Shown here: one piece after another, positions 7,528-15,871 of the stretch | Position numbering within the stretch: position 1 is the stretch's first letter | Layout: each line of letters starts with the position of its first letter | Origin: Mucilaginibacter sp. KACC 22773 | GTDB lineage: Bacteria; Bacteroidota; Bacteroidia; Sphingobacteriales; Sphingobacteriaceae | Direction of reading: 5' to 3' | DNA length: 64,000 bases | Assembly (NCBI RefSeq): GCF_028736215.1 | Contig: NZ_CP117883.1 | Coordinates: 2,046,001 to 2,110,000, forward strand | The notes under the pieces: model-generated | Told to the model about the DNA's origin: nothing | Database searches by the model: none | What the model saw: the letters and a program-made list of their open reading frames with translations, nothing else | Program-made: the position numbers and the translations under genes

Positions 7528-8526
7528 TTATTGATAAAGACTTATAGCATCCTCCTTATTAAGATCGATAATCCACTTTTCAATGTAGGCAAGCAGGTCA
7601 TCTTTATCAGGGCTCGAATTGTTTTCTCCACGTGAGCCAAAAACAATTAATCCCAAAGCAATGCAATACCTGATGTCGAGCTGCAATATTAAACCTATGG
7701 TAAAGCCGGCAATAAAATTGTCTCTTGCATCCCTGGCAATCTCAATGTTATAATCTACTACCTTTCGCGTTAATACGAATTGCTGATCTTCGGAATATAC
7801 CAGGGCGTCATTTACAGAATAAATTAATAACTGGTCCACCGTCATCGTCTTAAATATGGAAAAGTATTTCCTTTTTAAATCGCTTAGTGCAAAAGCGTTT
7901 AATGTATTGTCCGGACGTTCGCCATTCAGCACCATCCATAATTTAACAGCCTCACTTTCGTCCAGGCAAAATGTCACCCGGCCATGTTTTGAAAATTCAC
8001 TTATAATGTCGAGGATCTCATCCACCTGGAAGAATAACCTTTTGGCAGGATCTCCAAGATAAAAAATAAACTCTAAATCGTTTTTCTGTAAAGGCCGAAT
8101 AACATCCGAAAGCAAACCGTTCCATAAATCCGATGAGTTTGCCACATTTGCCCAGTCGTCAAACGCGATAGTGCGACAAGCCCGAAACAGGTCAGAAAGA
8201 TCAGCAATTAGTTTTTCGCTTTTAATTTCAGACCATCTGTTGCTTCTGTTTCCACCCTCCCCAACATCAAAGGCACACCTGGAAAGTGCATCTTCAGCGT
8301 ACGGAGAACTTAAAGTTAGACTACGGACACCTAAATTGGTTAAAAATTCGGGCAGTTTGGCCTCTTTAATTCCAAAGGCCTTTTTAAGGGTTCCCGGCCC
8401 GGGTGTGCTGCCATCATATGTACGGCTCAGGTAAATATTTTGAGAATCATTAAAGTTCCTGATAGATTCGACCAGGTCTGTTAATATAGGAAGCACGTTT
8501 TTGATTTCGATATTATAAACTTGCAT
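7528..8526 (-). CDS. Unknown 332-residue protein
   Basis: I do not recognise the family. There is no signal peptide. The protein is mixed alpha/beta in appearance, with an N-terminal VESIRNFNDSQNIYLSRTYDG segment and a central FIFYLGDPAKRLFF strand. A CLDESEAVKLWMVLNGERPDN segment follows, and there is one hydrophobic stretch near residues 270-300 (FIAGFTIGLILQLDIRYCIALGLIVFG is the region; helical, Gly-rich). The C-terminus is acidic. It lies 49 nt downstream of a 65-residue unknown gene on the same strand, so the two are probably co-transcribed. They lie between DUF2200 and the SDR gene and look accessory. A cytoplasmic enzyme or interbacterial-competition component is possible, but nothing visible supports either. 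Confidence 0.65.
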   Translation of the reverse strand: MQVYNIEIKNVLPILTDLVESIRNFNDSQNIYLSRTYDGSTPGPGTLKKAFGIKEAKLPEFLTNLGVRSLTLSSPYAEDALSRCAFDVGEGGNRSNRWSEIKSEKLIADLSDLFRACRTIAFDDWANVANSSDLWNGLLSDVIRPLQKNDLEFIFYLGDPAKRLFFQVDEILDIISEFSKHGRVTFCLDESEAVKLWMVLNGERPDNTLNAFALSDLKRKYFSIFKTMTVDQLLIYSVNDALVYSEDQQFVLTRKVVDYNIEIARDARDNFIAGFTIGLILQLDIRYCIALGLIVFGSRGENNSSPDKDDLLAYIEKWIIDLNKEDAISLYQ

Positions 8527-8575
8527 GGCTCAATTTTTTAATAATAATAATGGGGCTGAATATCTGCCTGGGCTG

Positions 8576-8773
8576 TTACAATAAGTTCCAGCTGCTTCTG
8601 GCAGCAACGCCTTTTTCGCTATAGAATAATGGCATATCTTTCATGCGGATAGCATCGTCTAAAAACTCGCCGCCTTCGTTCATACTGTACGGAGGCTCTT
8701 TAATAGTGATGGTGTGTTTATCTGATTGATCTTTCAGATTTTCACCGGCGGGATATAAAATGAAGGGATTCAT
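8576..8773 (-). CDS. Unknown 65-residue protein
   Basis: This small hydrophilic protein starts MNPFILYPAGENLKDQ and ends ARSSWNLL. It has no transmembrane segment or signal peptide. It sits just upstream of the unknown 332-residue gene on the same strand, with a 49-nt gap. That arrangement, plus an ATG start and a balanced composition, makes it a plausible gene. I recognise no family, and a spurious ORF cannot be excluded. Confidence 0.45.
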   Translation of the reverse strand: MNPFILYPAGENLKDQSDKHTITIKEPPYSMNEGGEFLDDAIRMKDMPLFYSEKGVAARSSWNLL

Positions 8774-9047
8774 GATGTTTACATTGTTAATGAATAATTT
8801 GTTTTTCTTTCAGCAACAGATGGCCCGATCACCCGGACCAACTGGACAATTTATTGTCAAAAAAATCGGTGAGAGTTCGATCTGCTACCTGCTGACTTGC
8901 CGTGTTGTTGACCGGTTTTCGTAAGGATAATACGCCGGCGTAGGGATATCCTGGTGCACGAACTGGTGGAAAGTGCATTCCCGTTACAACCGCCCCGGCA
9001 AGCTGCCACCCGTCATCTTCGTTTCAACAGGTGACAGATCGCTACCA

Positions 9048-9803
9048 TCAGGCCTTTTGCAGTTGGTAGCTCCACCATTTTTCAAAGTTAATGGCTCCCA
9101 GCTCCGCCTGCCCGGCCGGTACCAATGCTGCATGGCTAATTTCTCCGCCGAAGTACGATGGTTTGCCGTCGGATAACACCTGGCGTGGATCGTTTGTATA
9201 CTGCAGATACCGGGCCACTATTTCATACAAGGCAAAGCGTTCGGGACCGGCTATTTCCGTTTCGCCATTAATAGGGGCCGCCAGGGCGTATTTGGCTACA
9301 AAGGAGGCTACATCTTCTGCAGCGATAGGTTGGAACAGAACATCGGAAAGATGTACTTCACTTCCATTAGTAGCCTGGTTGGCGATACCTGCCAGGAACT
9401 CTAAAAACTGGGTGCTCCGGATAATAGTGTAAGGCACTCCCGATTGCTTGATAAGGTCTTCCTGAGCTTTTTTGGCCCGCATGTAACCAATGTTCTGCAT
9501 GATGTCGACCCCAACAATGGAAAGCGCCACGTGATGTTTTACACCGGCATTGATTTCTGCAGCCAGTAAATTGCGGCCGGCCGTCTGGAAGAATTCCAGA
9601 ACAGCTTTATCTTCAAAAGACGGAGAATTTGCCAGGTCTACAACCACATCGGTATTGTTCATGGCCTCGGCCAGCCCTGCTCCCGTGATGGTGTTGATAC
9701 CTGTGTCTGGCGAGGCAGCTATAACCTGGTGCCCCTGCTGGCGAAGTTTTGAAACTACTTTGCTTCCGATGAGGCCTGTGCCTCCAATGACTACGATTTT
9801 CAT
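9048..9803 (-). CDS. NmrA-like atypical SDR (NAD(P)-binding) protein
   Basis: This 251-residue Rossmann-fold protein has the dinucleotide-binding loop GGTGLIG at residues 7-13. VVVDLANSPSF comes after strand 4, followed by HVALSIVGVD and YMRAKKAQEDLIKQSGVPYTIIRSTQF. This is the architecture of atypical SDR/NmrA-like NAD(P)H-binding proteins. The Tyr and Lys of YMRAKK may replace the classical YxxxK. The substrate is unknown. It lies just downstream of the sigma-54 activator gene on the same strand. A sigma-54-type promoter and palindromes precede it, so it is the likely target of that activator. Confidence 0.85.
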   Translation of the reverse strand: MKIVVIGGTGLIGSKVVSKLRQQGHQVIAASPDTGINTITGAGLAEAMNNTDVVVDLANSPSFEDKAVLEFFQTAGRNLLAAEINAGVKHHVALSIVGVDIMQNIGYMRAKKAQEDLIKQSGVPYTIIRSTQFLEFLAGIANQATNGSEVHLSDVLFQPIAAEDVASFVAKYALAAPINGETEIAGPERFALYEIVARYLQYTNDPRQVLSDGKPSYFGGEISHAALVPAGQAELGAINFEKWWSYQLQKA

Positions 9804-9836
9804 AATGTTGATTTTTTAATGATTTGTTATACAAAA

Positions 9837-9852
9837 GACAAAGCCAATGCCA
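9837..9852 (-). promoter_or_regulatory. Probable sigma-54 promoter of the SDR gene
   Basis: On the minus strand the sequence is TGGCATTGGCTTTGTC. Against TGGCACG-N4-TTGCW it has the full TGGCA of the -24 element and TTG of the -12 element, in exact register; the -12 C is a T. The predicted start near 9826 leaves a ~22-nt leader to the ATG at 9803. Its place beside a sigma-54 activator gene supports the call. Confidence 0.6.
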
Positions 9853-9905
9853 AATAATTAAAATTATTGATAGTCAACAATATACATTACCTTAGGTGTC
9901 GTATT

Positions 9906-9956
9906 TTTCACTATATTCAGTGAAATTACGATCTTTCTCACTATATAAAGGGAAGG
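9906..9956. promoter_or_regulatory. Two palindromes, candidate enhancer sites for the sigma-54 activator
   Basis: Site 1 is TTTCACTATATTCAGTGAAA (9906-9925), with perfect 7-bp arms. Site 2 (9933-9956) is an imperfect 24-bp palindrome sharing the CACTATAT core. The centres are 29 bp apart, near three helical turns. They lie 55-105 bp upstream of the sigma-54-like promoter. This is where upstream activating sequences for Fis-type HTH activators usually sit. Confidence 0.55.
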
Positions 9957-9979
9957 AATTCGGGAATTTTAAGAAGGTG

Positions 9980-12607
9980 TCAGGCAAAATAATCGCTCTT
10001 GCTGATGCCTAATTTTTTCATTTTGGAGTGTAAAGTATTGCCGGGAATTTTCAAAATTTCGGCGGCGCCGCCTGCACCTGAAATTTTGCCGGAACACCGT
10101 TTCAATGCTTCAATAATATAACTACGTTCAACTTCCTCCAGCGAGCGGTTTAAGAGATCAGCCTCGTCGTGCTTTTCTGAATTCATATTCCTGGGTATAT
10201 ATACATCTTGCAATATACCGTCGGTTGTTAATAATATACTGCGTTCCAGTAAATGTTCCAATTCGCGTACATTGCCCGGCCAGGTGTAGCTGCGTAACTG
10301 CTGTATTACTTTTGGTGCAATTTTCCTGATCCTGCGGCCGGTATTTCTGCTGTGTTTCTTTACAAAAAAATGGGTAAGGGCTTCAATATCCTCCGATCTG
10401 TCACGAAGAGGGGGGAGGCTGATGGGAAATACATTTAGCCGAAAATACAGATCTGAGCGAAAACGGCCGGCCTTTACCTCTTCTTCCAGGTTGCGGTTAG
10501 TTGCGGCAATCAGCCTTACATCTATCTTTATGGTTTGCTTACCTCCAATTCGTTCCAGTTCACGTTCTTGTATTACACGCAGCAATTTAGCCTGTGCTTC
10601 AAGCGGCAGTTCGCCAATTTCATCAAGGAACAACGTACTGTTATTGGCCAGCTCAAATTTACCTATGCGCCGGTCAATGGCCCCGGTAAAGGCGCCCTTT
10701 TCATGACCAAACAATTCGCTCTCAATAAGATTTGCCGGCAACGCGGCGCAATTGACCTTTACCATCAGCTTATCGCGGCGCGGCGATGCGTTGTGAATGG
10801 CTCTTCCAATCAGCTCCTTTCCTGTTCCTGTTTCGCCTGATACCATCACAGTAGTATTGGAATCGGCCACCAATGACATCAGGCGATATACTTTTTGCAT
10901 CTGGTCGCCATTGCCAATTATTTCCGAGAAGTTGTAAATGGTTTTGATCTGTTCTTTCAGATAATCATTTTCTACTTCCAGCTGTTTTTTGTAGGCCAGC
11001 AATTTTTCATTAGCCTGTATATTGGCAACAGCAACAGCTATTTGGGCACATATCCCTTTCAGCAGCAACTGGCTCAGCCGGTTTGCCAGCAGCCAGATGG
11101 TGCCTATGCTTTTGTCGCCCACACGTAATGGCAGGGCGTACATATTTCTCAAGCCGGTTGTTTGCCACAGCTTCGCGTATGTATTACCGGTTTTTAATTC
11201 TTCTTCTACATTAAACACCAATCCATCCTTACTTGCAAGCACCTGCGCCGTGTAGGTTTCTTCAATGGTGACCCGGTTGGCCAGGCTTTTACCGTAATAG
11301 ATTTGGGCTTTGTCAAACAATGTACCGTCAAACATAAATGGGCTCAGGTGAAAGCCGTCATCATCTATCACCCGCAGCATGGCGAGTTTTGTTTGCATTG
11401 TTTTATCCAACACCCTGAAAATGGCATTTTGCAAATCCAGCTTCGTTCTCGACTGTGTAATATCGTTGCTGAAATTCAGCAAAAAGGCCTGCTCTTCCTG
11501 TTTTTTATTGATTTGCTCATGCGCCAGAATATTAGCCATAGCGATGGATATTTGTGCGCAAATACCTTGCAACAGCTGCACATTGATCTCCCCGATGTCG
11601 AGGAACAAAATTCCAAGGTTGGTTTCCCCGTTGCGCAACCGGATACCTACAATGTCTTTAAACCCCATCTGCTTCCAATATTGTAAATAAGGTGAGGTGA
11701 TGCCGCGTTGTATTTCCCTGTCTATGTTAAATAGCAAAGGGATTGAGTTATTTAATACACGATTTTGAAGTCCGTCATTGATGAGGTACCGGGCTTGCTC
11801 AAGCGCACTCACTATTTTGGGATCTTGTGCCTTTTGAAGATCGTACACATAAGGGCTCATGGTCGTCTGATCTTCATTGATCCGGCGAATGACAAAGCCT
11901 CCCGGTGGATTTAACTTGCCTAATGACGTGCGGACAGCGCGGGCAAGCTCTTCCTTCGTCCTTACGGTTACGATATCGCTGCTAAAGTCAAGAAGGAATG
12001 ATTTTTCTTTTTCCTTATCAAGCAGTTCCTCATTTTTGATAATATTAGATACGGCGCTCGACAACTGGGGTATAATGCCTTTAATAATGCTCCTGAATTC
12101 GCTGCTAAAACTGCCGGGTTTATCTGAATAAATATGAATAAAGCCCATGGGCTTTCCTTCTTTCATAAGCCGCGTCATTAAAATTTCTCTTACGCCTTCT
12201 TCGTAATTAACGCGGAGAAAAGCGGGGCTTTGCGGCTTGTCCAATATATCTTCCAGTAGAAAAGATACAGGTTCTTCTGCCTCTAATACCGTCTGGATAA
12301 AGGGCTCGTTCAAGGAAAAATGAGACTTAACCATTTCCTGGTATCTTGGATGCGACCGGATGGGAGAGCCTTCATTGTCAAGCAGGAAAGGGACGTATGT
12401 TTCGTCCTTATAGTCAATAAGGGTAACAATCGTATGAGTAAAATAAAATAACCCTTTGATCCTTTTTTTAAAAAGTACAATAAGATCATTCTTGTCCCTA
12501 ACCCGGGTAATATCGTTCCCCAGTTCCAGCAAGATACTTCTTTCCTGCTCAAGGCCGGCCATTGAGGGGGCCGGCAAATTTGATTCGGAAAGTTTTGTCT
12601 TTTTCAT
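9980..12607 (-). CDS. Sigma-54-dependent activator with repeated GAF domains
   Basis: This is an 875-residue transcription activator. The N-terminal ~520 residues hold three GAF-like modules. Each begins with a similar phrase (LELGNDITRVRDKNDL, LDFSSDIVTVRTKEEL, LNFSNDITQSRTKLDL), which points to internal duplication. The AAA+ domain spans about 560-790. It has the Walker A motif GETGTGKE, the sigma-54-contacting loop GAFTGA, Walker B LFLDEIGEL, and AATNRNL and an arginine finger region RSDLYFRLNVF. The C-terminal Fis-type HTH is GGAAEILKIPGNTLHSKMKKLGI. GAF modules bind small ligands or act in signal-dependent dimerisation; the ligand is unknown. The likely target is the SDR gene just downstream, through the palindromes at 9906-9956. 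Confidence 0.93.
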   Translation of the reverse strand: MKKTKLSESNLPAPSMAGLEQERSILLELGNDITRVRDKNDLIVLFKKRIKGLFYFTHTIVTLIDYKDETYVPFLLDNEGSPIRSHPRYQEMVKSHFSLNEPFIQTVLEAEEPVSFLLEDILDKPQSPAFLRVNYEEGVREILMTRLMKEGKPMGFIHIYSDKPGSFSSEFRSIIKGIIPQLSSAVSNIIKNEELLDKEKEKSFLLDFSSDIVTVRTKEELARAVRTSLGKLNPPGGFVIRRINEDQTTMSPYVYDLQKAQDPKIVSALEQARYLINDGLQNRVLNNSIPLLFNIDREIQRGITSPYLQYWKQMGFKDIVGIRLRNGETNLGILFLDIGEINVQLLQGICAQISIAMANILAHEQINKKQEEQAFLLNFSNDITQSRTKLDLQNAIFRVLDKTMQTKLAMLRVIDDDGFHLSPFMFDGTLFDKAQIYYGKSLANRVTIEETYTAQVLASKDGLVFNVEEELKTGNTYAKLWQTTGLRNMYALPLRVGDKSIGTIWLLANRLSQLLLKGICAQIAVAVANIQANEKLLAYKKQLEVENDYLKEQIKTIYNFSEIIGNGDQMQKVYRLMSLVADSNTTVMVSGETGTGKELIGRAIHNASPRRDKLMVKVNCAALPANLIESELFGHEKGAFTGAIDRRIGKFELANNSTLFLDEIGELPLEAQAKLLRVIQERELERIGGKQTIKIDVRLIAATNRNLEEEVKAGRFRSDLYFRLNVFPISLPPLRDRSEDIEALTHFFVKKHSRNTGRRIRKIAPKVIQQLRSYTWPGNVRELEHLLERSILLTTDGILQDVYIPRNMNSEKHDEADLLNRSLEEVERSYIIEALKRCSGKISGAGGAAEILKIPGNTLHSKMKKLGISKSDYFA

Positions 12608-12773
12608 GATGGCAATTTATGGAAATTACACGCAGATGTTTCCGCCTGGTTGCTGTTGTTCAAATATGCATACCGCTTTATCATTAAATCAAAGCGCTCC
12701 ACATTTTAATGTGAAACGTCGGTGTGCGTTCTCCCAGAAATTCAGCAATCCTTCCCCCGAACATGCACTTGGA

Positions 12774-13250
12774 TCACCCCTTCGGCGAATCAAAAAAAGT
12801 TAAGTGGCCATCTTCGCCGCTGATGGATTCCCAGGTGTCGTTATCAAAAGTGATGAGGGCAACGGCGCAGGTTGGCAAATCGCGGTACTGGCCGGTAAGG
12901 TAATATAATACCTGGCTGATGCCGGGGTTATGGCCTACAACACCAATAAAATCATATTCGTTTGGCAGTCCGTTAATCACTTTTACCCAGGTGTATTCGT
13001 TGGCTTCGTAAATTCTTTTATCGGTGCCGGCGCTGGGTAGCTGCATTTGTGCCGTAAAAATATCTGCTGTGGTTTGCGTACGCAGCGCCGGGCTTGTTAC
13101 TATTATTTGCGGTATAATGGATTGCCCTTTTAATATCGACGCCATGAGCACGGCGTCCTCTTTGCCCACCTGCTTTAATGGTCGGTCAAAATCAGCGTAG
13201 CCACTTTCATGTGTGGCTTTGGCATGGCGGATGAGCAGCAATTTTTTCAT
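12774..13250 (-). CDS. sixA: SixA-type phosphohistidine phosphatase (histidine phosphatase family)
   Basis: This 158-residue protein has the phosphoglycerate-mutase-like catalytic motif LLIRHAKA (R8, H9), a TSPALRTQTTADIF segment and the second catalytic histidine in GVVGHNPGI. The short length and the lack of a long insertion fit SixA, which removes phosphate from Hpt-domain histidines in phosphorelays. A role on the Hpt protein at 25.3 kb or on PTS proteins is conceivable but not shown. It starts at the ATG at 13250 and is probably transcribed alone. Confidence 0.85.
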   Translation of the reverse strand: MKKLLLIRHAKATHESGYADFDRPLKQVGKEDAVLMASILKGQSIIPQIIVTSPALRTQTTADIFTAQMQLPSAGTDKRIYEANEYTWVKVINGLPNEYDFIGVVGHNPGISQVLYYLTGQYRDLPTCAVALITFDNDTWESISGEDGHLTFFDSPKG

Positions 13251-13334
13251 AACAAAACGGATTTTCCGGGTATTTTAAGTTTGGTTTATTAAGTATTAAC
13301 GTTGCTTTTTGTTTGTTGTTTTGCAGTAGAAATG

Positions 13335-14021
13335 TTAAAAAACAAAGCCTACGGAAGCACCGAAAACATGGTTTTTGAACTTGTTACCAGCCTGGTCTGG
13401 CGCTACGTTTGATAGGCCCATGTCGTAATTCAGGTTGAAGAGCAGTCCGCCTTTCAGTTTGACGCCCGTGATGGCGCCGGCGCCATACTCGTCCGATCTG
13501 ATATCGCCGTTATCGCCAAACGTGATTTTATCGCTGCTGGATATGGCGGTATGTGTACCATTATTATTGTTATCGGCCGATAGATTTTTTCGGCCATAAA
13601 CACCCATACCCACAAAAGGGCCTGCGCCAATATAAAATTCGCCTACCACAAAAGGTATATGGTAAACTATATTAACGGGGACCTGCACATAATACAAATT
13701 GTATTTGGTATACACCTCGCTTTTTGATCCGTTAGGGAGCGTACCGGTAAAGCCATTGAATGTGCCGCCTTTACCGGTAAAATTAACAGCTGGCTGCAAT
13801 GAAAAATGCCCAAGTTTAACATCAACAAAAACGCCGAAATTAAAAGATGTTACCGTGCTGCTGTTGGCAATGGTGTTGGTGCCGGCAACTACATTGGCCT
13901 GCGTGCCCGATGCCTGCATGGTTGCAAAATTTACACCGCCCTTAATGCCAATAGCAGGCAGTTGCGCGAAGGCGGCTAATGATGAGCAAGATAAAAGCAA
14001 GGCAAGGAAAGTTTTCTTCAT
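13335..14021 (-). CDS. PorT-like outer-membrane beta-barrel protein
   Basis: This 228-residue exported protein has a signal peptide MKKTFLALLLSCSSLAAFA, with a cut after FAQ or AFA. GIKGGVNFATM and a series of alternating amphipathic strands follow, including GVFVDVKLGHFSLQPAVNF and FYIGAGPFVGMGVYG. It ends in aromatic FVF, as barrel proteins do. This matches the outer membrane beta-barrel/PorT-like family common in Bacteroidota. I start at the ATG at 14021 because the upstream 42 codons lack coding character and the signal peptide begins there. The specific role is unknown. Confidence 0.85.
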   Translation of the reverse strand: MKKTFLALLLSCSSLAAFAQLPAIGIKGGVNFATMQASGTQANVVAGTNTIANSSTVTSFNFGVFVDVKLGHFSLQPAVNFTGKGGTFNGFTGTLPNGSKSEVYTKYNLYYVQVPVNIVYHIPFVVGEFYIGAGPFVGMGVYGRKNLSADNNNNGTHTAISSSDKITFGDNGDIRSDEYGAGAITGVKLKGGLLFNLNYDMGLSNVAPDQAGNKFKNHVFGASVGFVF

Positions 14022-14346
14022 GTAGCAGCATATGGTTTGCAGGTTAAAACAAATGTATAAATAATACCAAATAAAAAAGCAGGGTAGATGGCCGGAGAAA
14101 TCGCTTTTAAAAGTTGATCCTGAAGAAAGGTAGCTCCTAAGGAGCAAAAAAGGTTGAACTATTTGTCTACAAACAGGTAGCCTCCACGAGGCAGCTTAAA
14201 AGTGTATCATTTTGTAAAGGTTAACCGTCTGTAGCTGAAAAAGTTTAAAAGCGATTTCTCTGGGTAGATGGTTGCTTTTCTGCCGTATTTTGATTTAATG
14301 TATCAAAATACGAAGCCCCAGAAATTACAGTTATGGATAATAAAGT
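14022..14346. other. 325-bp gene-free region around the MITE-like element
   Basis: No gene is visible. Most of the region is the element at 14095-14260 plus its flanking direct repeats. The rest is AT-rich leader of the beta-barrel gene. A hairpin TTTTGATT...TATCAAAATA near 14287-14311 may end the GT9 operon. Confidence 0.6.
14082..14271. mobile_element. MITE-like element with terminal inverted repeats and flanking direct repeats
   Basis: GAGAAATCGCTTTTAAA at 14095-14111 is matched exactly in reverse complement at 14244-14260. These 17-bp ends bound a 166-bp non-coding element. GGGTAGATGG is found at both 14082-14091 and 14262-14271, just outside the ends, as a 10-bp direct repeat consistent with target-site duplication. 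Inside are GTA-led hairpins: GCTCC-TAA-GGAGC (14131-14143 region) and GCCTC-CAC-GAGGC (14180-14192 region). These resemble the cluster at 1213-1430. No transposase is encoded. Confidence 0.7.
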
Positions 14347-15312
14347 TTACCGGTTTACAAAATCAATAATACTATCCTCAGGCATATCATTCATGCATTT
14401 AAAATGCCCCAGCGGGCATTTCTCCAGCCCGAATTTTGAGCATGGGCGGCAATCCAGGTCGATGGCGGCAACCAGTACATCTTTAACCATATAGGGCTGT
14501 ACGCCAAGCAGCTCGGGTACGGTGCCGCCCCAAACAGATACAATGGGTTTGTTAAAAGCTTCGGCAATGTGGGTAAGGCCGGTGTCAAACCCTATGATAC
14601 TTTCGGCTTTGGATACCAGGTAAACCGATTCGTCCAGAGTGGTTACCCCGCAGGCATTATAGATATGAGTACCGATGGCAGCGGCGACGATATCGCCATT
14701 AGCTTTAACATCATTACCGCCCAATAGCACAACAGGCAATTTAAGCTGACTGCAAATACTGATGATTTTTTCATTCGGCATCCGTTTGGTGAAATGCGTG
14801 GCGCCTATTACAAAGGCGATATAGCCGTTTTGATGCGAGGGGGGAAGTAGTTTACTTAGCTGATGCTCGGCTTTAACGTAGTAATCAATGGGCTGGGCAT
14901 CGTTGGTAACGCCCAATGGTTTTGCGGCTTCCAGGTACCTGTCAACCAGGTGGGTAGGGGCGATAAGCTTTAATTTAAATTTTAAGCTGAGCCATTTCCT
15001 TATGGGTTGCTTTTTGTAGGTTGTGGCTTTTATGCCCGTGCGCAGTTTAATAATTGCGGTGCGCAGGTTGTTATGTAAATCGACAATATGATCGTATTTT
15101 TCGGCCTTAATGTCGTTAATAGTATCTGAAAGAGAAGGCTTTAACAGCAGTAGTTTATCAACATAGGGATTGTTGTCATAAATATACTTAAACGCCGGTT
15201 TGGTTAAAAAATGTACTTCGGCATCAGGAACCTGCTTTTTAATACAACGTACAATGGGGGTTGTATATATAATATCACCCATCGAACTAAAGCGGATTAC
15301 CAGTATCTTCAT
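14347..15312 (-). CDS. Glycosyltransferase family 9 (heptosyltransferase-like)
   Basis: This 321-residue GT-B enzyme starts MKILVIRFSSMGDIIYTTP, the nucleotide-sugar transferase signature of ADP-heptose:LPS heptosyltransferases. The family also shows the C-terminal donor-site region GFDTGLTHIAEAFNKPIVSVWG and a DCRPCSKFGLEKCPLGHFKCM cysteine-rich tail, as in many GT9 members. It would add heptose to the LPS core on the inner face of the inner membrane. It is the last gene of the hldA-gmhA-hldC operon, 12 nt after hldC. This strongly supports ADP-heptose as donor. Confidence 0.9.
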   Translation of the reverse strand: MKILVIRFSSMGDIIYTTPIVRCIKKQVPDAEVHFLTKPAFKYIYDNNPYVDKLLLLKPSLSDTINDIKAEKYDHIVDLHNNLRTAIIKLRTGIKATTYKKQPIRKWLSLKFKLKLIAPTHLVDRYLEAAKPLGVTNDAQPIDYYVKAEHQLSKLLPPSHQNGYIAFVIGATHFTKRMPNEKIISICSQLKLPVVLLGGNDVKANGDIVAAAIGTHIYNACGVTTLDESVYLVSKAESIIGFDTGLTHIAEAFNKPIVSVWGGTVPELLGVQPYMVKDVLVAAIDLDCRPCSKFGLEKCPLGHFKCMNDMPEDSIIDFVNR

Positions 15313-15324
15313 GTTGCTGCCGTA

Positions 15325-15828
15325 TCAGGAAATTTGGTTCCTGATTTTGTTGATTATCGACGTTGAGGAATAGCCTTCTACAAAATTAATGGTTTTAACC
15401 TCGCCGCCATTGGCAATCACTTCTTTTGATCCAACTATATTTTCTACCGAATAATCGGCGCCTTTCACCAAATAGTCGGGTAGTAGGGTACTGATTAAAT
15501 TTAGCGGTGTATCTTCCTCAAACACAACTATGCCATCTACAAAAAACAATGCCGCTAATATTGCTGCGCGGCTATTTTGGTCGTTAACCGGCCTGCTTTC
15601 GCCCTTGATGCGTCTCACAGAGCTATCGGCATTAAGCCCGATGATCAGTTTATCGCCCAGTTCGGCAGCTTTGGCCAGGTAGGTAATGTGGCCAATATGC
15701 AATAAATCGAACACGCCATTGGTAAATACCACTTTTTTTCCTTCGCTTTGCCAGCTTTGTACCAGGGTTTTAAGCGATGACAAATCATTAATTTTTCCGG
15801 TAAGTGTTTTTTCGAGGTCGATTCTCAT
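15325..15828 (-). CDS. hldC: D-glycero-beta-D-manno-heptose 1-phosphate adenylyltransferase
   Basis: This 167-residue nucleotidyltransferase corresponds to the C-terminal domain of HldE (RfaE2). It has the cytidylyltransferase-type motifs FTNGVFDLLHIGH (HxGH) and GLNADSSVRRIKG, and DYLVKGADY and the end EGYSSTSIINKI (a family hallmark similar to ISTTxII). It makes ADP-heptose from heptose 1-phosphate and ATP. I start at the ATG at 15828 (MRIDLEKTL). The longer ORF to 15891 would overlap gmhA and adds an unrelated tail. Kinase and transferase are separate genes here, unlike the fused E. coli HldE. Confidence 0.93.
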   Translation of the reverse strand: MRIDLEKTLTGKINDLSSLKTLVQSWQSEGKKVVFTNGVFDLLHIGHITYLAKAAELGDKLIIGLNADSSVRRIKGESRPVNDQNSRAAILAALFFVDGIVVFEEDTPLNLISTLLPDYLVKGADYSVENIVGSKEVIANGGEVKTINFVEGYSSTSIINKIRNQIS

Positions 15829-15871
15829 TATCTTGCTTTTGGGTGGAGGGTTTGTTGTGTCTTTATATTTT

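Noticed and set aside
8829..8978. 49-codon minus-strand ORF in the GC-rich gap upstream of the unknown pair
   Set aside because: No recognised motif, no promoter or neighbour evidence; mentioned only as a possibility.
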